Of a stretch of 64,000 bases of DNA, positions 1 to 13,100 are shown in pieces (the first letter of the stretch is position 1; the number at the start of each line of letters is the position of its first letter). A model generated the notes under the pieces. The model had not been told where the DNA came from. It saw nothing but the letters and a program-made list of their open reading frames with translations, and ran no database searches. Source of the DNA: Raffaelea ambrosiae. Lineage: Eukaryota > Ascomycota > Sordariomycetes > Ophiostomatales > Ophiostomataceae. The stretch lies in assembly GCA_002778195.1 (NCBI GenBank), contig PCDI01000017.1, positions 200,119 to 264,118 on the forward strand, given 5' to 3'. A program made the position numbers and the translations under genes.

Positions 1-4
1 CGCT

Positions 5-90
5 TGTCCCACCACAAAGGGGGGGGGCGTGCTTTCTGTGGGGAGAAAAGACCACCTGTCCCACCACAAAGGGGAGGCGTGCTCTCTGTG
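5..90. repeat. Imperfect direct repeat, two copies, period 52
   Basis: A unit beginning TGTCCCACCACAAAGG and ending CTGTG occurs at 5-40 and again at 57-90. The copies differ by the length of the internal G run and a single T/C change. The first copy starts almost at the window edge, so the array may continue to the left. Confidence 0.8.
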
Positions 91-303
91 CTATGTGTTG
101 TCTTTGGGAGAGTTTCCCTTCTTTTTTTTCCTCTGCTTGGCTTGGTTACAGGGTTCCTCTCTTCTCTAGCGAATCGGAGTTGCATCTTGCCGGATTGGGA
201 CAGCTTGTTTCTCCTCTTCTGGACTGTCTCTTACGGTGACACTTTGCCATCTGCAAAATAAAAGAGAGAGAAACAGTAGCATGGAAACATTGGACGAGAT
301 AAA

Positions 304-350
304 GTGAGGTGTGAGGTGTGAGGTGTTCTCTCTCTCTCTCTCTCTCTCTC
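304..350. repeat. GTGAGGT triplet repeat followed by (TC)12
   Basis: Three tandem GTGAGGT units (from about 304) run directly into a perfect (TC)12 microsatellite at 327-350. A second 24-nt (CT)12 tract lies at 2661-2684. They are simple sequence repeats with no coding context. Confidence 0.85.
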
Positions 351-2660
351 GGGCATGGGTTCTCCCTTCTTTTTTTATTTCTGCTCGCTTATTGCATGTT
401 TGCTGTTAGACACTGGTCGTGCAACCGGTTTAAGTCGTCTATTGAAGATTCGTTCCGGCCCAACGTCATCGTTATGTCCTCTGCTTACGACTAGCGGCAG
501 CCATTCATCGTGCCCATGGTAGATAGTGAAGTACATCCTATATTGGCGTCTCTCCATCCTATATCGCGAAACTCAGGTGCCATTGTATACAAATATAGAG
601 AACGTAGGAATCCCATGATCCTCTCTCGGTTCTCGTTAGCGGTAGCCATTTTTTTCTGTCTGTCAGTGTATGCCAAATAATTCAAACCTAGATTTGTACT
701 TCTTCTTTTTTTCGAGAAGTAGATCTCTTGTTTTTCTAGTGCCTCTTTTCTCGCTTAACAGATTCCGAAGGGTCAAGCATGGAACTTGTTTGTTTCTGTC
801 CACTTTTTTTCTTTTTTTCTTTCTCTAGACTGTTTTCTTTCTTTTCTTTCGGGGGTGGTGTGTGGGTGAACAGCATATTCCAACCACCTATCCGAGAAAA
901 GAGTCAATGCGCCATGTGTCCAGATATATTCCTGTAGGCCAAAAACCAAGGCACGTTCACAATCGGTGATTCTATCCTGGTGTTCACTTCCCGGGCTGCT
1001 GTGTGTTTTGTGGCTCGCGGAGCAAAGCAGCGGAGATCGCAAATCTCTGTCTCAGCTACCAACACAACGAAGACAGACTGATTTAAATAATAAAGACAGA
1101 GAGGACAGAGAGGGCAGAGAGGACAGACAGGAGACGGACAAGGGGGGAAGGAGGAGGGGAAACACAACATCCACTTCTGTATTGGTTTCTTTTTTTTTCC
1201 CCTTCTTTTCTTTGCCTGTCTTCTGTGCCCAGATTGACACAGTTACAGATAACGAGAGTTGAGACACAGCAGGTCCCTGAATTTGTGTGACTTCTTGAAG
1301 AAGAAAATAAGGTCGGTTTCGTTCTGGCAGGACGGCAAAAAGAGAGAACTATAAAGAAAGGAAAGTAAAGGAAAGCAAGGAAAGCAAGAAAAGAAAGAAA
1401 AGAAAGAAAAGAAAGAGAGATGAAACGAGAAGCTGCAGCACAGTATACAGAGATGGTGTAGCACAGCGGCAAAAAAAGAACATGAAGAAGAAAAGGGGTT
1501 TCTTTGGGGGAAGGGAGTCTGGAAACCGCATCTGGCAATTCAAAGAGACACACAACATTCCCGCCCTCTTACATACACGACAACAACAAAAAAGAAGAAA
1601 ACATTATCTGGTTCTGTACGAGTGTTACACGGCATTGATCCGTTTTCTTTTCTTTGTCTTTTTGTCCCTTTTCTGTCTGTCCCAGTGGTGTTTTTTGGAG
1701 TCTCTTATTTGTTTAATTTAATTTTATTTTATTTTTCGGCTGCTGTCGTCGTTTCTCATCTGTATTATCCTGGCTTTGCCTTCGGCAGTTGGAGTCAGCT
1801 TGTCGGAAAGAGACCAGCCTGGTCAAGCCATCCATCCTATTCTTTTGTGTCTGGTGTCACAGGTCATCGGTAAAACGGGAGACCAGAGACAATCCCCCCA
1901 AAAAGCCAGAAGACAAAGTCTCCATTCCAGGATCGAGTTTGATTCCAGGACCCCCCCCCTTCCAACCAATATCCAAACTGTAACAGTATCTTACAGGAGG
2001 AGATCTCGCTTGGAACACGGTCCACTCCCCCCTAAGGAGAGAAGATACCCGCTGGTCCCCAGTGTGGAAACCGTGGAATTGCCTTGGCTGGCTGCCATGT
2101 GGGCAGGCAACTGATTACTGTTATTATTTCTACACCTTTTTATCTCGTTCCCTCTTTCCCTTTCTCAAGGACGCACAACCAAGTCTAGCCCCCTCCCAAG
2201 GACACCTGCGTACATGTATACATGAGCGAGGAAGAAAGAGAGAGGGAAAATCAAGGTGTGGCTTGCATGGGACACGTTGTCTTGTGCATAGTGGCACGAC
2301 ATTGTTTGTCTGTTCGTGTCTGTGTCTGTCTTCCGACCGAGCCTGTAGGCCAGAGGAGAGGGAGAGCGAGGGAGAGAGGGGTACAGAGAGAGCAAAAACA
2401 GAGAGAGAAGAAAAGACATCGTTGGCTGTCAGCGGCTTACACAGACATGCTGTGACGTGGCCAGTGGTCCTCGATTGCGGAAGATGGAATGCTCCGGGAG
2501 AGGGAGAGATGGGGCGAGAAAGTGAATAGATAGACAGACAGATGGCGGATGCTTTGTCTCGATTGGGATCTACGACAAAGACGACAAAGACGACAACGAG
2601 GCAGGAGGAGGGGGGGTGCAAAATCAGCGGCGAGTTTAGCAGGTCTCCCTCCTCCCTGTT

Positions 2661-2684
2661 CTCTCTCTCTCTCTCTCTCTCTCT
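2661..2684. repeat. (CT)12 microsatellite
   Basis: An uninterrupted CT dinucleotide tract of 24 nt in gene-free DNA. It has the same length as the TC tract near position 340. Confidence 0.9.
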
Positions 2685-5600
2685 AAACTAGCTAGCAGCA
2701 CCGCGTCCAGCCCCCCCTCCTCTGTGTTCTTCTCTCTCTCGGGGTTGTGTGCCTGGCAGAACACAAACAGGGGGGAGGGTCTCCTCCTTCTAGATAGCAT
2801 GAGCTGTACTCCTCGTAGACACCAGAAGAAAATTCTGCCTCCAACACCGCCCCCCCTTCCCCTCCGGAGGGTCCAGCTGCTTCTGGTCGCCTCGTACGAT
2901 ACACGCCCAGCGACAGGGGACGGAGGCCTGAATTCGTATGCCACCCGGCGATCTATCCGTGTAAATTAACTACACCGTGCTCGCCTCTGAATCTCCTAGG
3001 GGTCTCGCCTTTCGGTGACCGACTTTGTGCCTGCCTGGCTCGTCCTCGCCAGATAGGCATGCCATGCAATCATCCCCATAGTAGTCCGGTAGGCGAGCCA
3101 GTCAAGAAGAAGAGGCGGGAAAAAAGCAAGAAGAACGATTGCAGACGGACACCTGCTTCCTGGCGGTGGGATTTTTATTTTTGGGCTGTTGCAATTTCGT
3201 CCCGGGGAAGAACTTATTTTTACTTTCCTAAAAGAAAAAAAGAAAAAACTCTTGCTTCTCTGGTTGATTCAATCTATCCCATATTTTCAGTTCCAGGAGC
3301 GCGTATTCATTCAAACCCTCGTGGGGAAGGCTCTATCCGTGATTTCTATTTGGGGCCCTTTTATTTTGCTGGGTCGGTTTTGCTTGATTGTTTGGGACGG
3401 GTCAATGGGTTTCGTCATAGGCAATTTACAATGTGTATATACGTTACATGGCTTCTATGACAGCTGGTGCGGCTCGCGTGGGGGAAGACGGGAAGGATGC
3501 CGTTTTTTTTATTTTGTTTGTCTTGGAGGATGCGATTGTTTACAGTAGCATCAGGGGAGGAGGAGGAGAAGCAAGGAGGAGGAGCCCACCGGAATTCAGA
3601 CCGCTGCTAGTTTTGCCAGCCCAGACAAAAAAAAATACAGAGAAGAGAACTCCGATGTTGCACAGTGCGTTGTGGCTTGGGGGGTTGCTCTTTCCTTTTT
3701 GATTTTTTTTTTCTGGTCCTGCCTAGCTGGTCCTTTTTTTCCCAACGCGTATTTTTGCTTGCCAACCCTTGTGTCCCCCAAAAGCCAAGTCTCTCGCCAT
3801 ACAATGTCGGCCAGGAAAGGGTGTTCCAGTCATTCCAGTTCCTGCATGGTCTTTCTGTCTGCCCGCCTATGAAGCTGCTGTCCCGTTTTGGTATCTTCAG
3901 GGGGGAAGAATCTTGTTTGACAGGTCCGATGTTGGTCGATCTTGACAGAAATCAACTGTTATCGGGGGGACGACGAGATCGGTCGAAAAAAAAAATGAAT
4001 TAAAAATAAACAAGCTGAAAAAACAGTGAGTATTCAGAGTCACGATTCCAAAAGAGCCGAGAAAACAAGCATCAGACAAAGGCTGCACAGAAAGCCGATG
4101 ATAGTTGACAAGGATTCCCTTCTTCTTCCACTTCCATCTTTCGTCCTTTGTTTTCCTTGTTTCTCTTGTTCTCCTTGTTTTCCTTCCCCCGCCTTCTTTT
4201 TTTTTCTTTGTTTTCCTCGTCTTCCAGCACCCCGTGAACCAACACGCATGGTTTGTTTCTGTTGATCCCCCCGAGGTCTAGACGTCTTCTTGCTTTTTGG
4301 TCATCATTCTTGTGTCTTATAGGGGCAAAAGAAACAAACCTCAGTGTTGGTCCTGTTAAGTCCTAGAAGCAAGGCGTGTCAACTCTATCCCGCACCCCCC
4401 TGCGTTTCTTTTTCTTATTTTTTTCTTCCTCTTTTCTTCTTTTTCTTCCTTTTTATGTATTCTGTCACCGTTCCCGTCAACTCAACAAGTATTCCCGCGC
4501 CTCCCGTGCCAGAATGGCGGCGCCGCAAAACTGGGATGGGCCAAGGGATGGATGGCACTTGCGGGATGAACGTGGAGGATGGGCCATGGCTTTTTTTTTT
4601 GTTGGTAGAGCTTGTTTGTGTGTGTATTTCCTGTCCCCCAACAACACTGAGTCAGTGATCTGTTGTCGGCAGCCTTGTCGCGAATGTGCCCCAACATCCA
4701 ACACACCAACTTTGTTGCCTTCGTTGTCTTCGTTGCCATGTTGTTCTCTCCCTGCTGTCCCTCTCCTTTGGTAGTCCCCAACACGGCATTTCCATCTTTC
4801 CCATCCCAAAAAGCACGGCAAATTTTACTTGGTAAAACGATTTTCCCCGTTGTTGGATCTTCGGGGGTGGCAGACCTGTCTCGGCAAAGAACCAAGGGTG
4901 TGGAAAGCATTGGCAACAACAGCGCTCGACACAGAGAAACCCATGGGCGATCGAGAAATGCGATGTAGGCAAATGGCACCCCCCCCTTTCTTGACCCTCG
5001 TGCCCCCTCTGTTCTTTTGTCCATTCTTGCGTACTCATACTTCGTGCATAGTAGTTAGTTGCCAAGTTTCGCCTCCCCAAGAGTTGCCTCCTGCGACAAC
5101 ACACAAGAACCCGGCTAGTCCATCAGAAGACCTACTTCCGACGGCAATTCTTCAGCTCTCTCTTGCTCTCGGTCTTACACACCGAGTCCATGGCATTTGC
5201 GTGATTTGTCTATTCGGCTTCTTGGGTTGACTTGGTAGGTCACAAGCACATCGTTTTGTCTACTTTTTTATCTGCTGATTTGGGAGAATTTGGGGGTTTT
5301 TTTTTTTTTTTTTATAAGTTTGCTTAATATCTCTCAGTCCTCTCCCCTTTTTACTCTTTGTCGGTGCTTTCGGTTGCCTTTTTGGGACAGATGCTTCTTT
5401 TTCCACTTTCTGACTCGGGGCTTTTTTGGACTTTTGGGGATTTTCATGTGTGTTGGATCTTGCAACTGTAAATATAGTTTCCTAGTGCACATGGAACGTA
5501 TCTGCTTTTTTTGTTTTTTGTTTTTTGTTTTATCTCGCATCTCCGTTGGGCCTCCCTCTGGATCTTTGGGGTTGTCCCGATTCGCTCTACTCTGTCTCAT

Positions 5601-7897
5601 CTGTCTTGGGGGCAGGGCAGTTGAGGATGGCTGCTTAGCCTGGAAACTATGCAGTCTTGTGGTTTCTCTGTGCATTCTTGTGTATTCCAGCACAAATCCA
5701 ATGACTACCCAATCGACATGGTCATTTTTGTGCAGATGCGTAGATACACGCACGTACACGCACACGCACACATTCGTACGTGCTCCCAAATAGAAATATT
5801 CACAAAATGGGTTACCTGCATGACCTGGGATGCCAATCTCCATTCTTTCGTGTGATATTGGTCCTTTTGTTTGACACCCCCCCTTCTCTTTCCATCTGCT
5901 GTCCTGACATCTCCCCATACCTGCTTTTTGGGTTTCCTATTAGGGGCTAACTATGTTCCTCAACAGCAGGTTCCCAACAGGAGATCCATGGATAGACCGT
6001 TGTTTCTTTTCTTTTTGCTCTTTTTCTCTCTCTCTTTCCTTGTTTGGGATTGCCCCAAGCCTTGCAGGTGACGGGCAGGACAACCAGACGAGAAAAAACC
6101 CCCGGAGACGGAGAAGGATAAAAAAAAAAGCAACCAAGTACAAGACCTCATTGGCCGTCGTTTTTTTTTCGGGTGGGTTTTGGTTTGTCTCTCTTCATCC
6201 TTTGGGAGGGCCGGCTTTTGTCAGGTTGGTCATCGTCCAATATTTCCTTTTTTCTTCTTTCGGATACGGACGAGATACCTTTTTTTTATGCCTCTCAATC
6301 ATAGGATTGTATCATGACGCAGCATGGCATAATCAGCTCGAAGGAGGCGAGGCAACATGGCAACGGAGCTGTGCCACGAGGCAGAGCGTATGCAGGGTGC
6401 CTGTCTTTCTTTTAGAGGGAGGGGGCCATGAATGCTGGCATCGGCACCAACTGGGTCTGGTAGACGCGCGCACACACATTCACACTCTCGTAGCACTCGT
6501 ACACGCACGCAAACACACGCAAACACACACATCCACACACTCCAACAGGGCGTCTTGCATCTCTTCTCCCTCTCGTTTCTGGCTCTAGTACTATGCAGTG
6601 ATTAGTCTGCTGGTCCTGCTGTGGTATTTATGGCACACAACTAGTATCTTGCTATCACCTGTTTGTTGACCTCATCTTTGCATGCAATGCTCTGACCACT
6701 CGGTCGGTTGTCCTCTTTTTGCCGGGTTTTGCTTTTTCCTTCCTTTTGCTATCCGTCTTGCGCTGCCCTGTTCTCTGACAGCTTCTCTTGTACTCTTTGG
6801 GGTGGTTGTGCCGAAGCTGCTTCCCGGCTGGCTCTATTATTGGCAGGGATGCATCGTCTTATAGCCCTTCCCAAGTCAAAAATCCTTCATTTTTTTTTTT
6901 TTTTTGCACATTGCGTCTGTGCCTTTCTGCTCTGTCTGGTTCTTCCTGTTTTTGGAGGATGCCACAGGAGCCCTACCACACACACGCACGCACACACGCC
7001 AGAGCTTCTATTACATGCACCCCCCCCCCTGGTCTGTCTGTCTATGCCCCCCCTGTTCCCTCTTCCACCCATTCACTTGCTTCCCCCCAAACCACCCCCC
7101 TTTTCGCTCATACCCCGACAGCTCACCGGCTGGTTTGAAAGATCGGCGGGGAGGGACCTCTAGTTTTTGGTGTGCTGCTGGCGATGTGGTAGTGGTGTGG
7201 CGTTTATGTTGCACGGGGGACAAGAACAGACGGAATACATTAGCTAGCAGCCATTACTACGAGTACGAGTGCTCGGAGGGAGACACAAAACACAGGCCTC
7301 ACACTCTGTAAATGCATATCCAAGTGCGAACTAGCAGTCCAAAACAACAAGTAGATACCACCGCACAACAACCAACGGCCTAAACTCTGGTAGCATGTGC
7401 GCAAGTAGCACCAGGACAACCCGGACCAAAGTAACGAGGTATTACAACCGAGAAGGACGGGTCAGATAGCTGCACAGCAATAGGCAACACGGTTCGACGG
7501 GTAGCAGAGAAGGACTATACCAGCCAAAAAAATAAAAAAATAAAAAAATAAACTTGCATATCATATATCTTAATGACATATTAGATTGATGCCCGGTTCG
7601 CAAGATATCGTGCATTACAAAGATACAGTAATGGGGCAAAAAAATCAGAAGAGCAGAACCAAAAAAAAAGATACCGGCGCCGATCCTTTTCCGCCAGACC
7701 GCTCCCTTGCTGGCTTGTCCATGCGGACAGCGTGCGCGCATCTCAGCTGCCTCGTACATGTTGCCGTTTCTGTTCAAGAGTTGCAGCCAAAAAAAGGGCG
7801 AAACCAAAGAAAATCATGTTCTTTGAAATATACGAGAGACTATGTGCAATTGCGGTGAGTTGCGCCTGTTTGCTTGTGTAGGCGTGCATAGTATCGG

Positions 7898-7943
7898 TGT
7901 ATGTGTGTGTGCGCGTGTGCGTGCGCGTGTGCGTGCGTGTGCG
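7898..7943. repeat. 46-nt perfectly alternating pyrimidine-purine tract
   Basis: Twenty-three consecutive pyrimidine-purine steps (mostly TG and CG, one TA) without interruption. Alternating TG/CG DNA is the classical sequence class able to adopt left-handed Z-form under supercoiling. A shorter relative (34 nt) lies at 45215-45248. Confidence 0.85.
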
Positions 7944-9903
7944 GACGACAGGTCTGCCAGCTTGTAAGTGGGTGTGCGTACGGCGCCAGTCTCCGTTGGT
8001 TGTCGTCCAATGCCTCTCGGTTGTAGTTACTCGGCCACATTGGAACGTCTTTTATGCACATACGACGATGTCCAACGACCTGTTTGTGCGCGCGCGCTCG
8101 CGTGTGTTCTCCGCGTATGCAAGACCGTAGTACTATGCAACTACTCGTATACGCCCAACTAAGGGAGAGGCTCTCTCTTCCCGCTTTCCTTGCGTCCTTG
8201 CTTGTTCTTTTTGCCTGTGCTTCATGTGAAGCATGTAGCAAAATATGGCTCCTGAATCTTACCGTGTATTGCCTGCTGTGGTCCACCCTTCTCCCAAAAC
8301 CTGTCACCTTTGTTCGTCCCATGTCGGCTTGTTTTTCTCCCCTGTTTCGTGATCCTAATCCTGGTTGGTGTATTCCGCCCACCCCATGTCTCCTCGTTTC
8401 TTCTTCCCGGGCATGTTGCTCCGCGACGGCCCCGTGTCCGGAGTATGCTCACCACAAGACTGCTTGCGGTGTGTTTCGCAATTCTTGGTACCAAGAAGGG
8501 GCGAGAGGGTGGACACGTACACACACGGAAAACAAAAAGAAGACAGGAAAGTGCAATGACAAAGAAGTCTCAAAGCACAATACGAGTGCGGGCATGGGCC
8601 GGAAGAAGCAAAGCCCCAGCCGCCCTCCCTTCCCGATACTACAAAGTTGGTATCTTGCACCAGGCAACTAACCAGTAGAAGGGGCAACACATCCAAGGAC
8701 AGACAAAAAAGAAAAGAAGAAAGAAAGTGGTTACGACCCCCCTACCCCCCCCTTTTCGTAAACGGACGTTTGATTCTTTTCCTTTTCCTGGGCCCTAGGC
8801 GTGGTAGGAATTTGTCTCACATTTGGCCCCGTTCTGAGCCGTTTTCTTTCGTTGTTGTGGTATGGCTTGCTTTCTTTCTTTCCTTTTTCCTTCTCTTTGC
8901 TTTTTTTTTTTACCAAAACCCAACCATCCGTGCCCCTTTTGAGTAAGACACACTCCGAGTTAGATACATAAGGTAAGACACAGAATATTCGCGCGGAGCA
9001 TCTGACAAGCCAAAAAAGGCAACGTAGTCCGACTGAAAAAGGGCAAACTGCAAAACAAGATGAAACGGCCAGGCCAAGTTGCCAGATTGGCATTGTGGGA
9101 TAGTTACCCTGTACGTGTAGTCTGCCCGTACTTCTTTGTCTTGAATTTGCTTTTCTTTCTCGGTGCTTTCTCGAAACGACTTAGTTGTCTCGACTGCTTT
9201 GATTAGCTGGAATGGCCACCACCTGTCTTCCGTTGTTCGTCCCCGAGTGAATTAAAAAAAGGCGCCAGTCCCAACCGAGAGGGTGTAGAACGAGTACAGA
9301 ACAGGTACAGAAGAATACTTGTGGGTGTTGGTGCTGTTGGTCCCTCCCCCCCCTTGTCCCATCGGCATGTCTTCAGGTGTTAGTTGCTCTGGCTCTGCTT
9401 TTGTCCATCCACGGGCTAGCATGGGTATGGAACCATCATGGGTCAGCTATGGGAAGGGTGGCTGGTCTGGCTGGCACGATGCTACTCGGCCCACAGAGGG
9501 GATGGGCTGCCAACAGCAAGGCCACAACCGTGGCGATCGTCCTTTTTTTGCCTTTTTCCCCTTGTGGCCGTTGGTTCTGGCAAAGAACAATTCCAGGCCA
9601 TCAGCCGAAGATTAAGTACTCGTACAGATAGCTGCATGCCGGGGGATGTGTAAAAAGGACATCTAATCTACCGGTTTGGCACCGGTTTGGCATGCAACAT
9701 TGCAATGCTACAGGAGTTTGCTGCAACGCTGGGCATGCATGGAGGTTGATGCTTGGTAACGGGAAAAGAGGGGAAGGGGGCGGCAGCGGAAGGGGGAGAG
9801 GGAAGGTGTAATAAAGTCGATTTAAAAAGAAAAAAGAAAAAGCGAGAAAAAACCACCCGAGAGTTTGGGAAAGCGCAGGGCCTAGCAGCTGCTTATGCAA
9901 GCC

Positions 9904-10100
9904 CTCTGGAATAAAATAAAAATAAAGTATATAATAATAATAAAAGTAAAAATAAAAATAAAATAATAGCAAAATAAGAAAGGCAAAAAAAAAGTAAATA
10001 TGAAATAAACAATAAAACAATAAAATTAGAAAAGGCTAGAAAAAACGAGAAAAAAATAACAAAAAAAAATAAATCATTTAAAATAATCAATACCACCCAA
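9904..10100. repeat. A-rich, C-poor low-complexity island
   Basis: About 200 nt built from AAATA, AATAA and TAATAA units on the + strand, almost without C. It stands out sharply against the mixed-composition flanks. No coding potential is seen. Confidence 0.75.
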
Positions 10101-10110
10101 ACCAGACAGG

Positions 10111-13100
10111 CAGATGCAGCATACCCGCTTGGACTGGTCCATGCCCAGAGGAGCTGTGCATAATCAGCCGGCCGGACAGGAGCCAAAGAGGAAAAGAACA
10201 TACCTGCAGGCGGTGAGTAAGTCAGTCTCTTGTAAGAAACATGTATCTGTTGGTCGTCTGTTGGTCAGTAGATCATTCGCTGGCTGTCTGTCGCCTCGCT
10301 GGGTCTCCTGCAGGAGTGAACTTACCCTCCCTTACTCCCTCTCGCCTCCATGACATCTCGCAAAGCAGCCTGTGTGGGTAGCCGTCCATGCCTCCTTGCC
10401 TCCTTACCTGCTTGCCTCCTCGGCCGCTCCTCCACCCAGGTTGTGTTAGCTGTCCTTCTGTCCAGCCCGGACCCGCACACCAACCCCATTTCGCGTCCCG
10501 TCCGTTGCCACCTCCGTGTCCATAGGCGCGGACCACCGCCACCAGTTTCTTTTTCTCCGGGAACTGTCTCTGCCCATAGCCCGTCATGAGGGCACCACGC
10601 CGAGTAGTCACCGCCCCAGTTTTGCCTCCCAACGCTCAAGACGGCTAGACTGTCTAGAACGCTTGCAACGCATGGAGCACCACTCGCCTTTCCTTTGTTG
10701 AACACCCAGTATTGCACCATTGTTTGCAGTGCTCGATGCCCGCTGGCGGGAGAAAGAAAGAAACAAAAACGAGGGGGGGGGGGGGGGGGGGGGTGGGGGG
10801 GTGGTCGTCTGGAGAAAGAGAAGGCTGCACATTTGCGCATTGTCCCAAAAATTAAGACGTCTTTGAAATGCGGCGGCCGGGAGCGGCCCTCTTCACAACC
10901 AAACTATCCAAAGAAGTCTGTGCGGAAGCATACACCTCACACAGTAGCAAGGAAGGAGCTGGTTGGTGTGGAGGAGAGGGGAAGGGGGGGTGGGTGACAA
11001 GCAGAGACATCTGGGAGACAATATACGAGTAGGGGAAGAGGAGCCCCTCCCCCCAAAGTGTGACGAACACCAGAAGTGACGAAGCACAGAAGCGACCAAG
11101 TAACAGAGGTGACGCGTGACCAAGAGGGCCAGCTTTTCCCGCAACAGCCTCGTGGCATGCTACTAGTTGCCGCTACAGAACATAGTGCCGACACCCTGCA
11201 TTACAGCCAGTTTTTGCCATAGTGTCGGCAAGGATCACAGGAGAGGAGGAAAAGCCCGCTTGGCTGGCCCAGCCTGCGAGAAAGAGAAAATTCTCCTAGC
11301 GATGGCGACTCGGGGGTTTTTTCCCTTCGGGAAGTAAAAAAAGGGCGAGCAGGACGAAAAAAAAAGGTCTGTCATGGAGCGGTGAAGTAGCGTTGCATTC
11401 GACATCGATCACACCCGGCCTTGGTTTGGTACGGTGTGATTAGGGTACAAGGCGTGTAAGTGAGCATGCAGTTACATACTTGCTTGCAATCAAGTATGCT
11501 GGCAAAGCAGGCATACATAGGCAAACGAAACGCGCAATACACCCACATCAACAGAGCAACGAGGCGACAATGACGAGACCTTCCACGCACCGAGAGGGCC
11601 AAAAAGCATGAAATGCCGGCGCAGACGGCTAGCAGAAGTACAGCAAGATGGTGTGCATATTCGGTGACAAGGAAGAAGGGGAGGGGGGGCGGAGGGGTAG
11701 CGGTTGCTTGGCCGCACACACGCAGACGAGTGGTCTCAGGGAACATGATCTATCGTCATGTGTCAGATACTACATAGTATTATGTCGTTGTCTGGGTTGG
11801 CGTGCTGGGGCGTGCAGGTTGACCTGGGAGGACAGGACGGGGAACGGCGTATCACACCGGCGTGGACGTGTCTCTGTGAGACCAGCCAAACTGTGCCGGG
11901 TCTGCTGTACGAGTATGCTAGTATGTTATCACTAGCCAGTCCAACTGAGCCGGCTGGGCACAAGAAGTGCACGGCGCATAAGAAAGCACAGGAGGTAAGA
12001 CCAGCTGAAAGCTGGAGGCCAAATGTCACACATCCGTCCACGCCGATGTGATATGGCTTGGTGCCCGTCCTCTGGCTGTCCGTGTTGTCGGTTGGTCGGT
12101 TGTCTGGCTGGGTTGTTTGGTTCGTCTTTAGGATCGTCCCCTTGCCTCCTGGTGGATCTTTTGACAGGCGTCCTGCGCTGACCTTTTCGCCCGCGCCTTG
12201 TCCATGCTGCTGCTGCTCGTGCCTGTTATGTCTTGGCTCGACCCTAGGCTGAGGTCTTTGGTTGTCGAAAAACCTGCTCGAGTGGTCGTTGTGCTCGTAT
12301 GCTGTCTTGCTTGGTATGCTTTGGGCCGACTAGGGCCACTGTGCGGTAAGCAGCTGGTGCATACTTGTACATGCTTTGTAGTAGTTCGATGCCAGGCTCG
12401 GAAGTACGAGTATGCAGGTGCCTGGATTAGGGTTGGGACGAACAACGAGTCCTTTCCGCCGCTGTCCGCCGTGGCAAAAAACCTTTGGAGCAAGCTTCTC
12501 GTCGATCAGATCCCCTTGGTTTCTTTGGTTATTGCTTTTTTCTTACTTGGACTGGCTCCAGTTCTGTTGGGGATGTACATGTGTGTATTTGCATCTGTGG
12601 AAATGGGTCGGACGCCTCTTTCCTGGCCGTGGCCTGGCCATGCTGCTTTGGGCTTCGCGTCAAAAGAACCTGATTCTGTCCGATGGGTACCCAACAGGCC
12701 GGTGTCAAGGCAATTGAGCGAGCACAACGAGCACACGAAGAGAAGTTTTTAGTCACCCCCCCCCCAAAAAAAAATTAATTAATAAAATAATAAGGGAAGC
12801 ACCACCAGACCACGGAAGAAAAATTCGCAGAAAGGGTCTTTGCATAAGCCTTTCGCTAGCGCTGGGGCTGCAGACGGGATGCAGGGAAACAGAACGAAAA
12901 CGTCGACCGAACCGACAAACCAGAGGAGAAAAGGGGAGAAGCGAAGAGGGGGCGGGAGGAAACGGACAAGACGACGATGGATGGGAGTGGGTGGAAAGGG
13001 TGTGATGCAGTCTACGATCGGAGAGCCCAATTTTTTATTTCGGAGAGCCAGCAAAATCCCAGTTCTTTATCCCCGTTTGGGCCGAGTGCGTCTCGTTCGC

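Larger units (their letters stand above)
1..7320. other. Gene-free, pyrimidine-rich segment (desert part 1)
   Basis: No supportable gene on either strand. Open frames are short, overlap in several frames and translate to low-complexity Ser/Phe/Leu/Cys or Arg/Glu/Lys strings, as expected from CT- and GA-rich DNA. The + strand is visibly T/C-rich, with long T runs (for example T18 at 5297-5314), two (CT)12 tracts, GA-rich patches at about 1083-1165 and 1358-1430, and CA/CG-rich patches near 5751-5775, 6467-6540 and 6979-7002. I see no tRNA, rRNA or transposon protein. It could be untranslated transcript or regulatory DNA, but the sequence alone does not show this. Confidence 0.75.
7321..10110. 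other. Gene-free segment with Z-DNA-type tract and AT island (desert part 2)
   Basis: No gene supported. The segment holds an A-rich patch with repeated AAAAAAATA units near 7527-7552, the 46-nt alternating pyrimidine-purine tract at 7898-7943, and an A-rich, C-poor island at about 9904-10100. Copies of the TACGAGTA octamer lie at 8142 and 9617, with another just before the segment at 7258. Open frames here are fragmentary and low complexity. Confidence 0.7.

Noticed and set aside
5750..7010. CA/CG-rich short repeats as a CRISPR-like array
   Set aside because: No constant-length repeats with unique spacers, and the genome is eukaryotic; these are simple dinucleotide tracts.
12424..12438. TTAGGGTT resembling a telomere repeat or telomerase RNA template
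   Set aside because: Single copy without a second repeat unit; expected by chance in a window this size.
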